Part shown: piece after piece, positions 1 through 13,599 of the stretch
How positions within the stretch are numbered: the first letter of the stretch is position 1
Layout of the letters: each line of letters opens with the position of its first letter
Assembly: GCF_021130785.1 (NCBI RefSeq)
Contig: NC_060207.1
Coordinates: 198,474,001 to 198,538,000 of the forward strand
Length of the DNA stretch: 64,000 nucleotides
Reading direction: 5' to 3'
From: Homalodisca vitripennis
Lineage: Eukaryota > Arthropoda > Insecta > Hemiptera > Cicadellidae
The notes under the pieces: generated by a model
Told to the model about the DNA's origin: nothing
Databases searched by the model: none
Seen by the model: only the letters and a program-made list of their open reading frames with translations
Position numbers and translations under genes: made by a program

Positions 1-1381
1 AACATAATTATTATTTTCAGTAGCGTGACAGAGCGGTGAGAAAGTTCTGATGTGTGGTATTTTGGATTTCAGCTTTAGTTAACAAGTTTAAAGTGTGTAA
101 CTTTATGAGTTACCCTTTACAACATCGAACCCTTCCATTATCACAGTTTTAAAGTACCGTCGCCTACCTGAAATACTATGATTGAAATGTCAATGGTTCA
201 AATAATTATCCAACAGAAAATTGTCAATTACTTACCATGTACTTGTTTATCTGTGTCAAAAACTATAGTCTCTTGTGCAGAAATTACGATAGTTGTTTTC
301 ACATAAATCATAATACTATTACAAATTAACAACTAAGAATGCCTTCACAATTTTCACATTAGTTTCAGATAGAAATTATCGTGCATGAAAGAATGCTTTA
401 AAGGTTTTTACAAGTAATCAATGTTTAGAATATTACAGTTACAGAAATGTGTTAACTGGATTAAATAATTTGTCAATGGTGTCTCAAATATAAGATGTTT
501 TTCACAAATATAAATTGTAAACTTCTACACTAAAGAATGAAATGTAATAGGGTAAATATGATTCTATTTAACCAAATTATAGTAAGCTTTGTTTAAAATG
601 TTGCAACAAAAATTTACAAAATTAAAAAAAGTAGTACAAGCTAAATTAAGAAGATAACTTTTACTATTAATTTTACACATGTTCAACCAACTTAATGGAA
701 CCTAACTAAGTGTTGCCTGTATATAAATGAAGTCTTAACAACACTCTATAGGGTTAATAATAATTTCCAAATAGTTACTAGTTAAATACCATCATCATCA
801 CAGTCCAAGTAGTATGTGAAATTTTGTGTATATATGTGAACATGCAATATATTTACTCTATTAGGTGAACGAAAGATTGCTGATTGTTGTTGAGGAGTAA
901 AATGTCATTTAAAACCATAAATACTTTGCAAGTATCAAGCAAAGAATAAGATGAATTTATGGATTACAATATAAATATCTTTATGTCTCAATATCATATT
1001 GGTTTCAAATTGAAGATGGTATCTTGAAGTGTTTTGGAATTGCTAACTCTGCCAAAGGAGCTGTTAAGGGAGCGATATTATTTCTTGAGATCCAAAGTGT
1101 GGGAACATATTGACCTCATTTGTATGTTAAACACTTGGATACAGCGTATTTGGTTTTCATTATTTTATTCAGTCCCCCTACAAAAAACTTTTTTGTAAGT
1201 TTGTTTTTACCGTTTTTGTCTATGTGAGATACCAAAGCGTTTGTATTCAGAAACGAATTCCTAGCAGGCTTATACAAGTATGTATGCTATTAACATAACT
1301 TTATGAAATTAGCTATGCTTAGACTATTTTGCATACGTTATATAGTCCTATCAATAAGTGTACGATTTCGTATTATTTGTA
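1..1381. other. AT-rich intergenic DNA
   Basis: No open reading frame of convincing length or composition, no RNA gene and no repeat structure that I can recognise on either strand. The base composition is uniformly AT-rich and similar to most of the window. Confidence 0.6.
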
Positions 1382-1384
1382 ACA

Positions 1385-1437
<53 letters not shown>
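1382..1437. repeat. (CA)n microsatellite
   Basis: Alternating CA dinucleotides with one interruption (CC) near the start. The open reading frame through it translates to a Thr-His repeat and is an artefact of the microsatellite. Confidence 0.95.
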
Positions 1438-1439
<2 letters not shown>

Positions 1440-4175
1440 GATAAATGAACACAGAAAACAGGTAAATACATTTGTTATGAAAAAAGTGTAAATATTCTTG
1501 TCCTTGAACTTATTGCCAATTACAAAACTGTAAGCTAGGTAATAGACTAGTAGAAGAAATGTTATTAATTGTATATTGCCCTCCTTTACATTAATAAAGT
1601 TGCTAAAAGTGTTGCAAAATAAGATGCTTCACTATGTTTTCTTGATGAAATGAAAAAATAATGTCTAAACTAAAATAACTTGAAATTAAAGACTACTTTA
1701 TAGAATTGTTATGTAATATGCTAGTTTAATGTGTAGTGTTAAGTAAAATATTTTAATATATAAAATATATATACTATAAATTATTATACTTTTTACTTCT
1801 AATTATTAAGTTTTATTAGCGTCGTATTCCATATATTTCTGTTATTAGGTTTATTTATGTTACTAAAAATAATAGGATTTTGTGAAAAATTTGTTTTACT
1901 ATACAGATTATTATCATTTAAATATCGCCTGAGCACAATGATAAACAATTTTAACCCTTCAATGCTATCTTACCGTGGTAAGAAGCACGATCAATTAGTC
2001 TTCTACACTAGTGCCATTGACAGTCAGGGTACCGCATTGTACAAGTCGCCACAAAACAGCAAGAGTTGGACCCTGCGTCCACAATGGTTTCTTATACCAT
2101 CCCTGGAAATTACGATTAATAGTAGTTTGTGAAACCTTTAATATTTAGTAAGGTTTTATACTTTTTACCATATTTAATTTAAAAAAATGTTTTGTCATAG
2201 CTAAACATTAGTTATATAATTCCAAAATATATAGCTATCAACTTTACAAGCTTAAATCTACTGTATATTGTTACTACAAACAATGTTACGATTATATGTA
2301 TCGATATGTTAAATAAATATCATTTATTAATTAACGTATGTATAAAATAAAAACATATACATTACGAAAGTTTATAAATAAATATTACTTACTAAACTTA
2401 AAATACCTAAATAACGGGAGTTATATTGAAGTGATGTTAAGTTTCCATGAAGGAATTCATTTTAGGAATATATGCTGCTTTATTTTAGTAAAGTGATAGG
2501 TCCATCCACTTCTTGGTCTTTCTATCATCTGAGTCTATCAATTTCTGGGATATAATTAATGACTAAGGCTCCACTCAAGGGTTATACCGACCTTTGAATC
2601 CAAATATGAAATGGTTACTTTATCAAATACTACCACAATTACTTCATATGATATATCTAGATTTTTATAGTCCTTAGAACTTTTAGTTTCTTTCCCGTAG
2701 TACCTCTATCTAATACGTGTTAATTTATTTATTATTCATGAGTTCCTTAATGTTTTTCGTTCATTAGAAATTATATTAGAATGTCTATGCAATTGATTGT
2801 TATTAGCTTCAAATTTGCATAAATATAATTAAAGAAATTAATAAATACTGTTGAATCATTAAGTATTTTGTTCAAAATGACAAATGAACATGGTTAAACA
2901 TGTATAGCTAAACATTTTACAGCTACTAGTTCATTAGCATTGGGTAATTAAGCAGAGGATTGCAATTATTTTACCACAGCATTGCTTCTTTTAATAATAA
3001 TTAAAAATAATTTTATATGTCAATATTCTTTTCTAAAGTACATAAAAATTTAAGTATCTTTAAAGAAAAGTGCTGGCCGTTTAATATTTTAAGAGTTTAG
3101 AAATAAACAAATTTAAATAAAATATATTGCAAATATCAATATAAAATTGATTAGGATACCTTATTTCAGACAAAACATTAATTTAAATTTTTACTGTAGT
3201 TTTGCTAAATAAATAAACACATTTAATTGATATAAAAAAAACGCAGAGTTGATTTCAAATTAAGAAAATAAAGGGTGATACATCTTTACTAAAATAAACT
3301 ATTATATGATTTGTTACAATACACTTGACGAGTCATCTGTCTAAACAATTCCAAGACATTGTAAAGATGTAAGAGGCAAGCTCATGCCACCATTTGTCAG
3401 GTGTAAACTTTATGTCCCAATCCAAATCCAATCTTGAACGTGACTCATCAACTGAGATGAGCAGTAAATCTTTTAGGAGTGCGGCAACTTCTCAAGGCTC
3501 AAAATATAAAAATATCAAAAATAAATATAATACTAGTGCATATTATAGAGTCACGTGATACACTTAGCCCTGTAAACATGATACGTGTGGTATGAAATTC
3601 CTCACGTTAATAAACTGCTATAGCTTTATCTGCATCAAATCACGGCCATTATGTATAATGCTATAATCTTACTAAACAGAACATATAAAATGGCCGTTAC
3701 AAGTATAGTCTATGTCTATAGTGTTGTTAAAAGGGCAACGATCACACCCTGATGGTGACTTGCTCTATCACTAAGTTGCAGATTTGTGGGCTGCAGTAGT
3801 ATCTCATGAGTATCAGGGGGAAAGTGTATAGCCTTCATTCTGACTTCTAAAACTGTAAAATTAAAAGGGTTATATTATTATTACCTAAATAGCTATAGTA
3901 GTTTACTTCAGTGTCAAAACTCAGGCTTATGTTACCTACAATTAATTATTATTACAAATATTTAATAAATAAAATATACTCAAGTAACTTTCTAGACGCT
4001 ATAAAACAACAAACTGTCCGTGATGGTGATGGAAAGTTTTGTTTTGTTCTCTTATGATTGCACCTAGTCGTGTAAGGACCTTTGAGCTGATTTCGGAAGG
4101 ATATGGTATTCTTGATGGTAGTGATGGGGGAAGGAGCCATCTCCTGTCGAGATTTATTAAGAAGGATTTTGGCCA
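1438..4175. other. Intergenic DNA, no gene recognised
   Basis: Mostly AT-rich. A stretch around 1,960-2,120 is less AT-rich and open for about 50 codons on the plus strand, but has no recognisable domain or clear splice sites. About 3,330-3,500 and 3,720-4,175 are also less AT-rich and read like parts of old dispersed repeats; the latter forms the left flank of the piggyBac insertion. Confidence 0.45.
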
Positions 4176-4179
4176 TTAA

Positions 4180-5123
4180 CCCTAGAATGGTAACGCCTAT
4201 TTGCCACACATAAATGGTAACGCGTAGTCTCTCAGACTACTTTAGGGAAAAAATGATAAAAATTTATAAAAATTTAAATAAAATTAAATTTATTTACAAA
4301 TGACATTATTTACATCTTAGAGGTGATGTTTCCTGATTTTTGTTGATTTCAGTCTTTATTGGAACACTTTACACACTGCATTCCTCGGTGCTCCAAGCAA
4401 ATATGCTTATAACATTTTGTGCACTGGAATCGAGTCATTCTCCTTTTTTTCGCTGGGCAAACTGCACAAATCTTCCTTGTTCCTGCTTCTTCAATAACAC
4501 TTTGAGCCTCAGATGTTGATGGGCCAACGACATCTTCAATGTTGCGTTTGAGATTCCTTGATAAATTTGGCAGTTTTTGTCTTCCCTGAATGTGTGGAGT
4601 TGTTAGTTCAACACATATTTCTTTAGCAAATGCCCTTCTTGTCATTGGCTTAATTTTTTTGACAATGCCTGATGGACATAAATAACAAATGAGTTGATTA
4701 AAATGATAAAAAAAACGTTTCATCATGATCACTTTCTTGCTCATCACAATCACTTCGTTCAAGTTTAGATAGTATTTTTCTTATTTCAAAAACTAGTGTT
4801 CAGTGCATCAGCCATGGTTACTTGACCATCTACGGTAAACATTATCACAAAAACTAACACTACATTCGCACAAAACAACTTTTCATATATTTACTCAGGA
4901 ACAAAAAAGTTACATAAACGGTAACGCGTAGTCTACCAGACGACTATGGACTCACTGAAATGAACTGAGTGAATGAAATAAAATGGAACCCTATCCCAGC
5001 ATTGACCTTGGCTGGCAGGGGGAAGGTATTGGTGATGGGGGGTCGGTCACGTCATGCACCTACCACCTGGACCGGTTTTTGTAGCTTGTGTCGTCTGAGA
5101 GACTACGCGTTACCATTCTAGGG
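4180..5123 (-). mobile_element. piggyBac-type element, internally deleted
   Basis: The ends are inverted copies: CCCTAGAATGGTAACGC at the left and its complement at the right. Each is bordered by TTAA (4,176-4,179 and 5,124-5,127), the target site of piggyBac transposons. A second motif, GGTAACGCGTAGTCT, occurs as subterminal copies near 4,208 and 4,921 and inverted near 5,095-5,117. At 944 bp it is far too short for a full-length piggyBac (usually over 2 kb). It keeps only relics of the two ends of the transposase gene, so it is a non-autonomous deletion derivative. Family assignment rests on TTAA, the terminal repeats and the encoded cysteine-rich domain. Confidence 0.9.
4349..4815 (-). pseudogene. 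piggyBac transposase relic (N-terminus fused to C-terminal cysteine-rich domain)
   Basis: The open part (from 4,762) ends in a cysteine-rich domain with the spacing RKICAVCPAKKRR...CTKCYKHICLEH...CVKC. This is the zinc-binding cross-brace domain found at the C-terminus of piggyBac transposases, where it binds the terminal repeats. Upstream an ATG at 4,815 starts MADALNTSF and then leaves frame; the next frame carries an acidic Ser/Asp/Glu-rich stretch like piggyBac N-termini. The DDE/D catalytic core that should lie between is absent, so the protein cannot transpose DNA. It could at most act as a DNA-binding fragment. Confidence 0.8.
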
Positions 5124-5127
5124 TTAA

Positions 5128-6309
5128 TCTCGGGTCATGTCCTCAAAAGAAGGGGAGGCGATCTCTGAACCAGCTCCTCAAAGCAAAGTTGGAAGGGGTG
5201 AAACATCCTTATGTTGAGGCTAGCAACAACCTCTGACACTTAGGACACGAAACCCCCACCAACTCATCTCCTGCAGTAAACTAGACCTATCGATTTATCC
5301 TTGCACAACAGAATCTCGAAATCTGCGGATAGTGATGTAACGCTCCTGGACATCCATAAAGTTGCATAGATTTAAATGGTGTACCCAGTGGTAGGTTCAA
5401 CAGGAATGTATAAGCCTGCCAGAAGCGATCCCTGTGGGATAATGTAGCAAACCTAAACACCACGAAAGTATTTTTATATGCAATAAACAATGGTATTTTA
5501 GTCTGTTTATTCAAAATACAACAAAGGAAATCTTAAATCGGTTATTTGAATAAATATTTTCTAGCTGTTTGAGATACATATATGACTACATCTAGACCGG
5601 ACTTACTTTGCTATTTTTATAAACTATTGATTTAAAATTGAATACGTAACAAAGAAGTTTGTGTAAAAACCCCTCGGTTGATAATTGATAGGACTAAAAT
5701 GCGCCTTGTGATAAAAAACTAGTCTATAAAGCACTGTGGATGTTTTTAAATATGTAATAATCGTGACCTGTAATATTTACGATTAAGTTCCAGACGTAAT
5801 TACAGTATAATAAGAATATTATTTTATTTCACTGAATATAAATGTTGAACGTATTTACAACAGCTATACAAATGTATTTTTAAGAACTAAATGCTGGTGT
5901 GTTGCATACGTGTACTAATAACTTGCATGTTTTATTAGATTTTAAATCATGATTCAATTTATATTTTACATAAAATATTGGTAATATATCCCAGCCTAAA
6001 TAATTCATTTTAAATACGCTGGAATGGATAGGATCTTGACAAGAGTGATCTGTCCAGCCGCTTTGCTAAATATTTTCTCAAGAGATAAGGCGAAAGTTTA
6101 AAACATGCTGGGACACAATACCTCTATTTTATTATATTTATAATTTATAAAAACATATGTTGTATGCAATATGTTTTATATTCTTACCTACATTTTACAT
6201 AGTTTTTAAACATATTTCGTTAACCACTTTCTGTATCAAGCAAAGTAAATACGGACTAATATCATAGTACTGTAGTAGTATTTATTTGATACAGTATTGT
6301 TATAATATA
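5128..6309. other. Right flank of piggyBac; intergenic
   Basis: The first 400 bases resume the sequence interrupted by the piggyBac insertion and are less AT-rich than the rest, perhaps an older repeat. Nothing else is recognised. Confidence 0.4.
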
Positions 6310-6450
6310 TGTTATGTGAATAAAATTAGAAGTAAGCAAAGCACGTGTCGCGTAACAAGATTCGCTCAGGTCCAAGGTCGATTCATACTAGTGATATCTC
6401 TCTGACACAGAGGCTTTGCTAACGCTCCGCTAAATCCCATGGATGGACAT
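6310..6450 (-). repeat. Possible degenerate tRNA-derived SINE head
   Basis: On the minus strand a stretch near 6,430 (TAGCGGAGCGTTAGCAAAGC) resembles a pol III A box region. About 45 bases further a GTATGAATCGACC segment resembles a decayed B box. Spacing is tRNA-like, but the stems do not fold convincingly. A chance match is possible. Confidence 0.3.
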
Positions 6451-6642
6451 GCACTATGATCGAACTCTACCTTGTTTGTTTTATAAAATCAAACTGATAG
6501 AACCGTGTATCGTAAGATCCGATAGATTGTAACAAAACCAATATCAACGATCCACCACACGTCACATATTAAAATGGTGTCTGATTGAATTTAGTATGTT
6601 TTCAAATTTGTTTGTTCTATGACTAACTCAGTAAATAATGAT

Positions 6643-6680
6643 AAACCGCTAAATCAATGTAAACCGCTAAATCAATGTAA
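6643..6680 (+). repeat. Short tandem duplication (18 bp x 2)
   Basis: The segment TAAACCGCTAAATCAATG occurs twice in direct succession. Confidence 0.85.
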
Positions 6681-8490
6681 AAGTTTTCTATAAGATGAGC
6701 TAAATTACATGGGGTAACACACACCATCATCGATCTTCTTGAATTTACATAGAAATTAATTATTCAAAATTCCAAATGTCAGTTCATTGACTAGACATCG
6801 TGCGGACAGTCAGAAATACAACCTATTTAGCTCTTTGAGTAATAAACTTATCCAACTCTCAAGAAATAATAACAATAATAATATTTTTCCACTTGATAAA
6901 AGGACATTTGTTACACATAAAAGAGAATACATTTGACTGAACAAAGCACAATCCAAAGAAAATATTTTGATTGGTAAAAGATTTTAATTTTAGCGATATT
7001 ATCGATTTTTATTGTATAAAAAAATTCTAATGGAATAAAAGTCATACTTTTGATAATTCTGTAAAAACAGAAATTTACATAATAAAAAAGGCATATATTA
7101 GTTTACCTCAAGTAAGATTTATACTAAACAAAATTACGTTTTAAAATGCTCTTCAGCGTTTGCAATGCCAAATATTGTATAATTTGCATCAGAGTACTGT
7201 TAAAACAAAAACAATATTTTATTTTATTTCATGGAAATTTAAATTCAATTGTTATATTTATAAGAAAGTTTAAAATACTTAGAAGTCAACCCAACGTAAA
7301 CGCTGACAGAACGGTGCCAACTGAAAATGCATTGACAGCAACTTTATAATTCTCTAGGGAAATTAATTTTCTTCAATCTCGTGACCGTAGTGCAACTTTA
7401 TTGACAGCTAAGGACAGTTTTTCTCTCTTACTGTGGTTATTTAAATAATCGTATAATCAATTCTTTTATTGATTAACATTTCCTCAGAAGAATGCTTATT
7501 ATAAATTGCTTAAAAGTTCGCTATCATCAACTCATTTGTTTTTAGTATGCAGTCTTTTTTATAATAGTCTGGTCAGGCTAAAATGTTACTTGTATACCGC
7601 GCGTACATAATGTACATCATCCTATTTTCTATCTCTGTATACGCTTTTTTATTTGGTTTTCACGAGACGAATGAATGGATTTAGTAATTATGCGTTTAAT
7701 GTTATTCATTTTAATACATAATAATTTTTGATTAAGTGAAAAAGGAAGGGCTGGAAAAATTTCTCTCAGTCCTCGTGATATCTTCAGAAAGAACTAACTC
7801 ATATATTAAAAATTTTGCTTGAATATACAAACACCAAATGCCACTGAGTGTATTACCACAAAATCTCTGAAAATTCTGCACGGTTCAACAAACCTCTATT
7901 ATTACATGGTTACATTTTTTGTTAGCAACGTTTAATGGAGGTGAATTTTTAGAATATTTGTAATGTCTTATGTAAATGGAAAAGATTTCTTTTCTCAAAA
8001 TTTTTCTATCAACATTCGTCTTCAATTTAAGAAATTTTAATATTAATTTTGCACGAAAATTCACAATAAATAATGTACATATTTACATGCTCAAATACAA
8101 AATTCATACCCAACTGAGAAGTCCATAATAACGCACTTTATCCTTCCAATTTCTCTTCATTATGTATTCTTGTTTCCTTCTGGTGACTAATTACTTCTTT
8201 TGACATGATTAAGAGCTCCCCAATTCATGTTGCCATTGTGCTTTCGTATTTTATTAAGCGAATAAAAAGTTGTATTATTATTTGTCTACCAGTTAATTTC
8301 TTTTAATTAGTATACGTATAAAGGTCTGTAAGTATAACCTTCATTTATTTTAGTAGATACACTTTTAGTTTGAATTTTTTATTATTATTCTTCTTTTATA
8401 GTACGTTGCAAAGATTACAAACATATTATTTAAGGAATGATAAACATCGTACATATTTATTTAACCAAGTTATCACTTGTGCACGCTTCA

Positions 8491-8492
<2 letters not shown>
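6681..8492. other. Intergenic DNA, nothing recognised
   Basis: Uniformly AT-rich; only short, compositionally random reading frames on both strands. Confidence 0.5.

Positions 8493-8545
<53 letters not shown>
8493..8545. repeat. (TA)n microsatellite
   Basis: Uninterrupted alternating TA. Two short reading frames through it encode Tyr-Ile repeats and are not genes. Confidence 0.95.
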
Positions 8546-8549
<4 letters not shown>

Positions 8550-8859
8550 TTTATACTTTAATCAATTTGTTTCTGGTTACTGGCTTGTTACTGTTTTTAA
8601 ATTATGCACGAGTAGACAGTGTTAATTTTTTTTTTTTTACAATTTCTACAGTACATTGTACAAACCTCAATACAGATTGTTTTTTTTTTTTTGAAAGAGG
8701 ATTATGCAAATAGAATGTATGTGTACTGGAATAGGCATTTGATTTAAGTTTAAGAGGTGCTTCAGGAAAATACTTTTCAATTCAAAAGTATGAAAATGAA
8801 GACACCAGCAGTCATTTGACAATAGCTCGACAAAGGAATTTATGGAGTAAACACGATAA

Positions 8860-8940
8860 CTGACATTGTGCTTCGATAATGACGTCACAATGGCAGGGAT
8901 CATATCGGGTAACAGTAAGGACGACCGATCTATTGTACTT
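8860..8940 (-). repeat. Dispersed repeat copy with TGACGTCA
   Basis: Its reverse complement resembles 16,608-16,680. The best-conserved core, CCATTGTGACGTCATTAT, contains the palindrome TGACGTCA (8,880-8,887), identical to the CRE consensus bound by CREB/ATF proteins. Two diverged copies in opposite orientation suggest an old dispersed element rather than a shared promoter. Confidence 0.45.
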
Positions 8941-8945
8941 TCACG

Positions 8946-11900
8946 TGATGACTGCTTTAGGCTTTTATATTGTCATTTAAAAGCACTCATTCTGTAATAT
9001 CCCTTTCTTAAATTAAAAATTATTATTTCACGTAAACGAAATTTTTTCAAACAATGAAAATAAACACCAAATCTAATGTTTGCCCTACATGATACTTGAT
9101 GTTTGTTTCATATTAGTTCTATAAATTTTTCTGATGTTAAAGAATATCAGCTTATTCGTAAAAATGTAACGTACATATGAATTTTTACTAATATCTAATA
9201 TCGTTCCGGGTATTTTTATAATGTTTTATAATAGGAGTTTTTTATAATTTTTTTTCTTACTTTGAATTATATTGTCTTTATTTTGCGAAAACATGATTCC
9301 TGTTTATCTACTACTAGTTTAATAATAATAATGTATATATTTCCGATGTTGTAGATTGTTGCTACTATTAGAGTAGACTCACGTTTACTTTTAATAATTG
9401 AATGAAAATGCCTGTACTGATCCAAGAAATTCTCAGTTTTCTATATTTAACGAGATAAAAATGAATATGCGACGGTAGAACAATGTTAGTTATATGCCTA
9501 ACAGCAAGATAAAAGACATATATTAATTACACAGAATAAATCTTAGAGGTGACAGTATGAATACAAATAAGAAATATAGGCTAAGTAGAGATGATTCGGA
9601 CCATATGACAACAACAACGTAAAAAGCATAAAGTATTTGCCAAAAATAAACTCTTCGCGAGTCATAATTGGTACCAATTAACACACCAACGTAGCAATCT
9701 CTGACGTCAATTTTAAAAATATGGCTCTTTGTCATCTTAATATATTCCTCAGAAAGTCGTTGGAGACCTCCAAGCAATTAATTTTCAGTGAACTTATGCG
9801 TGTTTGTATCGTGAAGTATTAAACTAAGAACTCATGTAGTACTAAACAGCAACTTTAAATTTCATATTCTACCTCTAAGGATGTGCAATAGTATTAAAAA
9901 TTAATTAAGTCTATAGTAACTGCTTAAATACTATGATATTGGCTATATTTTACATTACTCAAATTTTACACGATACAGGACCATAATGTTTTTCAATATA
10001 CTAAACAGTACAATTTTTGTTACGCTTGTGGGTTCTTCAACACAAAAAAATTGGAACCTGCATATGGTTTTTTATAAAGTAGTGCAAAATAGTGTCAAAA
10101 AGAAGTGTTTTATTTCAAGATTTTCCAAACAACTCTTGTAAGCCACTAATATTTAGTGCAATAATTATAAGGTGAAAATGCAGTTACATTATCTCCATTC
10201 ATTTTGAGTAATATGTGACAGAGCAGTAAATTTAGGTCAATTGTGTCAGTTTTAAAAAAAGTGTTAAGAAAGGAGCAAAAAATCTAAGGACATTTACAAA
10301 ATAAAGTTAGCTATGTGAAATTTTTAACTTAAAATATAAGCACAATTTAAGTACAAGGATTAAAAAATAATGTATAGAGTTCTTTTAGTTTTAAAATTTA
10401 TTAATTTGGCATGCCTTGCACACTGAAAACATTCGATAAAACTCGCTTGCTGACCAAGGAGCATGCATGTTACTGTTGGCAACAGATCATATGGCCATGA
10501 GCAGAAAAGGCTATTTTATTAAACACTGTTTGTAGCTATCTATTCATAGCTTTCTTTCATATCTAGAGAATTACCGACAGGTATTGAAGCGTTCAAGCTA
10601 CAATTACGAGATAAATCAGCTTTGAAAATTGTTTTCAATCAAACAGTAAAGAACCTCCAGTCTTCCTTTTTTTTATTAAATAAATTAGATATTTCATTAT
10701 AGATATTAGATAGAATTTCAGGCATCAGGTTTGGAATGCCTTTAGCACTACACTAAATCACATTAAGACTAAAAAACTTCGAAACCCTTTGCTATCTCTT
10801 CCTATATACGTTATTGCTGTTACTTACAAAAAACAATTTCTTTTCTTTAATCTAGAGCTAAAAAATTCAGCTCTTTAATTTTCTAAGCCAAGATCCCTAA
10901 GCTGAACTGAGTAAACCATTTAGACTTTTCTGTAATACTTTCGTATTATGGATAGTCTTATTCATCGAACTAGAGCACATTGTACATTAAAAGATAGTTC
11001 AGTTTGAATCGAATTTTAATAGGCTGCAGAAAGTGCAGGACCGGCAAATCTACATCTTGACCTACTGGTCGGATCAGGATAAGGTAGCTTATTGCCTTTT
11101 TTAACTATGACACCGTGAAAGTAAATATCCCAATATCTATCCGTATCACCAACATTGATTTCAAAGAATTATAGACAAACCATTTAGAAATTCAATACTA
11201 AGGAATGCAAAATTCAAACATTTGTATATTTTATAGTAAGTAAAAAGTAATGGTATTGTTAAATTAAATATCATTTCATTATTAAGGTGATTTCCTGACA
11301 ATGCAATACAGGTGTTTTGGCACGTGAAGTCTGCCCGTTAGATTTAAGCTATAGAAAAGCCATACATTTACACAAATAAAGATATATTGGAATCTCAGAC
11401 GGATTTCACAAAGCCTGATGCTGTTCCTTAGCTCTTAAGAGTGATGCTTCCTATTATAGACATCCCACACCAGATATGATTCCTTGTTACGTTGGACTGT
11501 TAAACGTACAGGTTTATTTAGCCTTTTGATTCATCGGCATTTAGGCTTTAAAATAGCTCGTACACAAATAAATTTATCTGAAAACTAATATTACATTTGT
11601 ATTTATGAAAATAAGGATATCCATTATGATGTGCTAGGTGATCCCCTTCTCATTTTCAAAATTTTACACAAATCCAAAATTCTGGATTTTAAGGAGGCCG
11701 CTGCTGCTGTTTACAGCACCTAATGGTTGTACTCGCACATGCCGACACACCACACTGCATTTTAATAAGATTTTTTGCACATTTGGACTTTTAAAGGTGT
11801 ATATAAAGTCTTCTGCCTCACTCTATGTTATGTAAAAGTACGTACTGTAATAATGAATGTCTTGAATGAACATATTTTTGGAAAAGTAAGTGTGTTTGAT

Positions 11901-12525
11901 TCGTTGGTAATCAAACAAACTGTGATGCTACATATCAAAGAGCTGTGGATGGACAGTAAACACGATAACAAACACAGACAACCAAACAAACAAACATTGA
12001 ACTTCTGATTGCCCTCTGCTTCTCACCGCCCGCCCTCTTCATCACCCTCCCAATACACATACTGCTCTTAGAACAACGTATATATAGTATATTAAGATTA
12101 ATTAGATGGAGTATTTATAATAATTTATTTCTATATCTTTGTTAGCTAATCTAAAATAATTTAACAGCCCTAAGTATTACAAAGAAACTAACGTAAAATG
12201 TCGTAAAAATAACTAAACATGTATTATCACTAGTAATCATGGTAACTTTCTCGTTTTTTATACACAGGTATAATTAGGCACTTTCCTGTTAACAAAAATA
12301 TACTTTATCCTAAGTAACTTTTCAAATTGAACGTAGGAGTGTTTAATAATGTATTGAATTATAAAAATTGTAATCGAATTGAATTAAACTCCTATCTTAC
12401 TGCCTTGCTGTAAAAAATACATCATACAAAAAAATTTCCACAGTTAGTTGTTGGAACAATAGTATAGTTGGTTTATGTGAGTAAAATATTAATGGTGGAT
12501 TTTATTACGTATGATTATTTATACT

Positions 12526-12528
<3 letters not shown>
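8946..12528. other. Intergenic DNA, nothing recognised
   Basis: AT-rich throughout. The reading frames present (for example at 9,523-9,777 on the minus strand) lack any family signature. A moderately GC-richer patch near 11,690-11,760 and 12,000-12,060 shows no domain. Confidence 0.45.
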
Positions 12529-12584
<56 letters not shown>

Positions 12585-12600
12585 ACGCGCGCGCGCTCGC
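12529..12600. repeat. (GT)n microsatellite with (CG)n tail
   Basis: About 54 bases of alternating GT followed by ACACGCGCGCGCGCTCGC. Such purine-pyrimidine alternation, especially the CG part, is a classical Z-DNA-forming sequence. Confidence 0.95.
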
Positions 12601-13407
12601 ATATGTTTTATCCAGTGCGGTGTGTGATCAAATCACTCACTTTATTATTGGTCTTATATTATGTATGTAAAGATTTTCATTCATTGAATTATTTTGTTAC
12701 TTGAGTTTTTTCTTTCTAATTGTTAAGTGCTTCTTACCAATCAATTAAAACATTTTCTTTTGCGATGTGTTTGGTTTAAAATTTTAAACCTAAATCAATT
12801 ATAGTTATCCATAGTCATTTTGGGAAAATTTCACCCAATATGTTTTTATGATGTTTTGCGAGCTATTTTAATGAAAACTACGTATATAATGTATGTTTCA
12901 TGTGACCAATAATAGTATCAGAAATATTATTCATTATGTTACTGCGTTTAATATATTTATTGGTCAGAAATGTTTCAGCACAACAAAGTCTAAGATTTAA
13001 AAAAGAAGTAGTGGGAATTCTCCGTTTGATAGCCAACGTTTAGGTAGCTTTAACATTTGAGCCAAACATTTATTACAATAATTTAGCGGAATGGTCGACG
13101 TAACGTGTGACGTATCAACGTGTAAGGAGGCATTATTTTGCTATGCGAAGTATATGCAGTGTAGTTCCGTTCAACTAAAGTTATTTATAAAGCTAAATTT
13201 GAAAATAAATTGATTTTATAATGCCATAAATTTAACAATTATTAGGATAAGGCAAACAAATAGCAAGGAAAAATAATCGAATCAAGTACTTGCCAGTAAT
13301 ATTTTTGTGCTGCTATATAAGTAAAGAATTTTTAAATACAAACTAACCAGCTTCTAATAATATCATTAATGTAAGCGAATTGATAAAAAGCATTTGGCGT
13401 CCATGTT

Positions 13408-13599
13408 TCATTTTGAGATGTTCCTAAGTTTTTCATAGGTAGTATTCATTGCAGCTGGCTTACTTGCCTGATCTTGACTCACGTTGTTATTGGAGGAGAG
13501 ATTTCGGCTAGCCATCTCACTTCCACTTATAGTCATGGTTAAACCGCAGGAGAAAACTAAACCTAATGAGAAAGTGGAAAGAACTGATAAAATTTGCAT
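13408..13599 (-). CDS. Possible signal-peptide-bearing first exon of a host gene
   Basis: The reading frame opens with MQILSVLSTFSLGLVFSCGL, a basic-free start followed by a hydrophobic stretch that looks like a secretory signal peptide. Then comes a hydrophilic Ser/Asn-rich region. Read straight through it gives 63 residues. A strong splice donor, AAC|GTGAGT, lies after codon 39 (exon 13,483-13,599, phase 0), so it may be a first exon instead. I see no matching downstream exon in the window. It could also be a chance frame; nothing identifies the family. Confidence 0.25.
   Translation of the reverse strand: MQILSVLSTFSLGLVFSCGLTMTISGSEMASRNLSSNNNVSQDQASKPAAMNTTYEKLRNISK

Noticed and set aside
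8370..8713. Reading frames across the (TA)n tract
   Set aside because: Tyr-Ile repeats produced by the microsatellite.
12468..12704. Reading frame across the (GT)n tract
   Set aside because: Cys-Val repeat from the microsatellite, no gene character.
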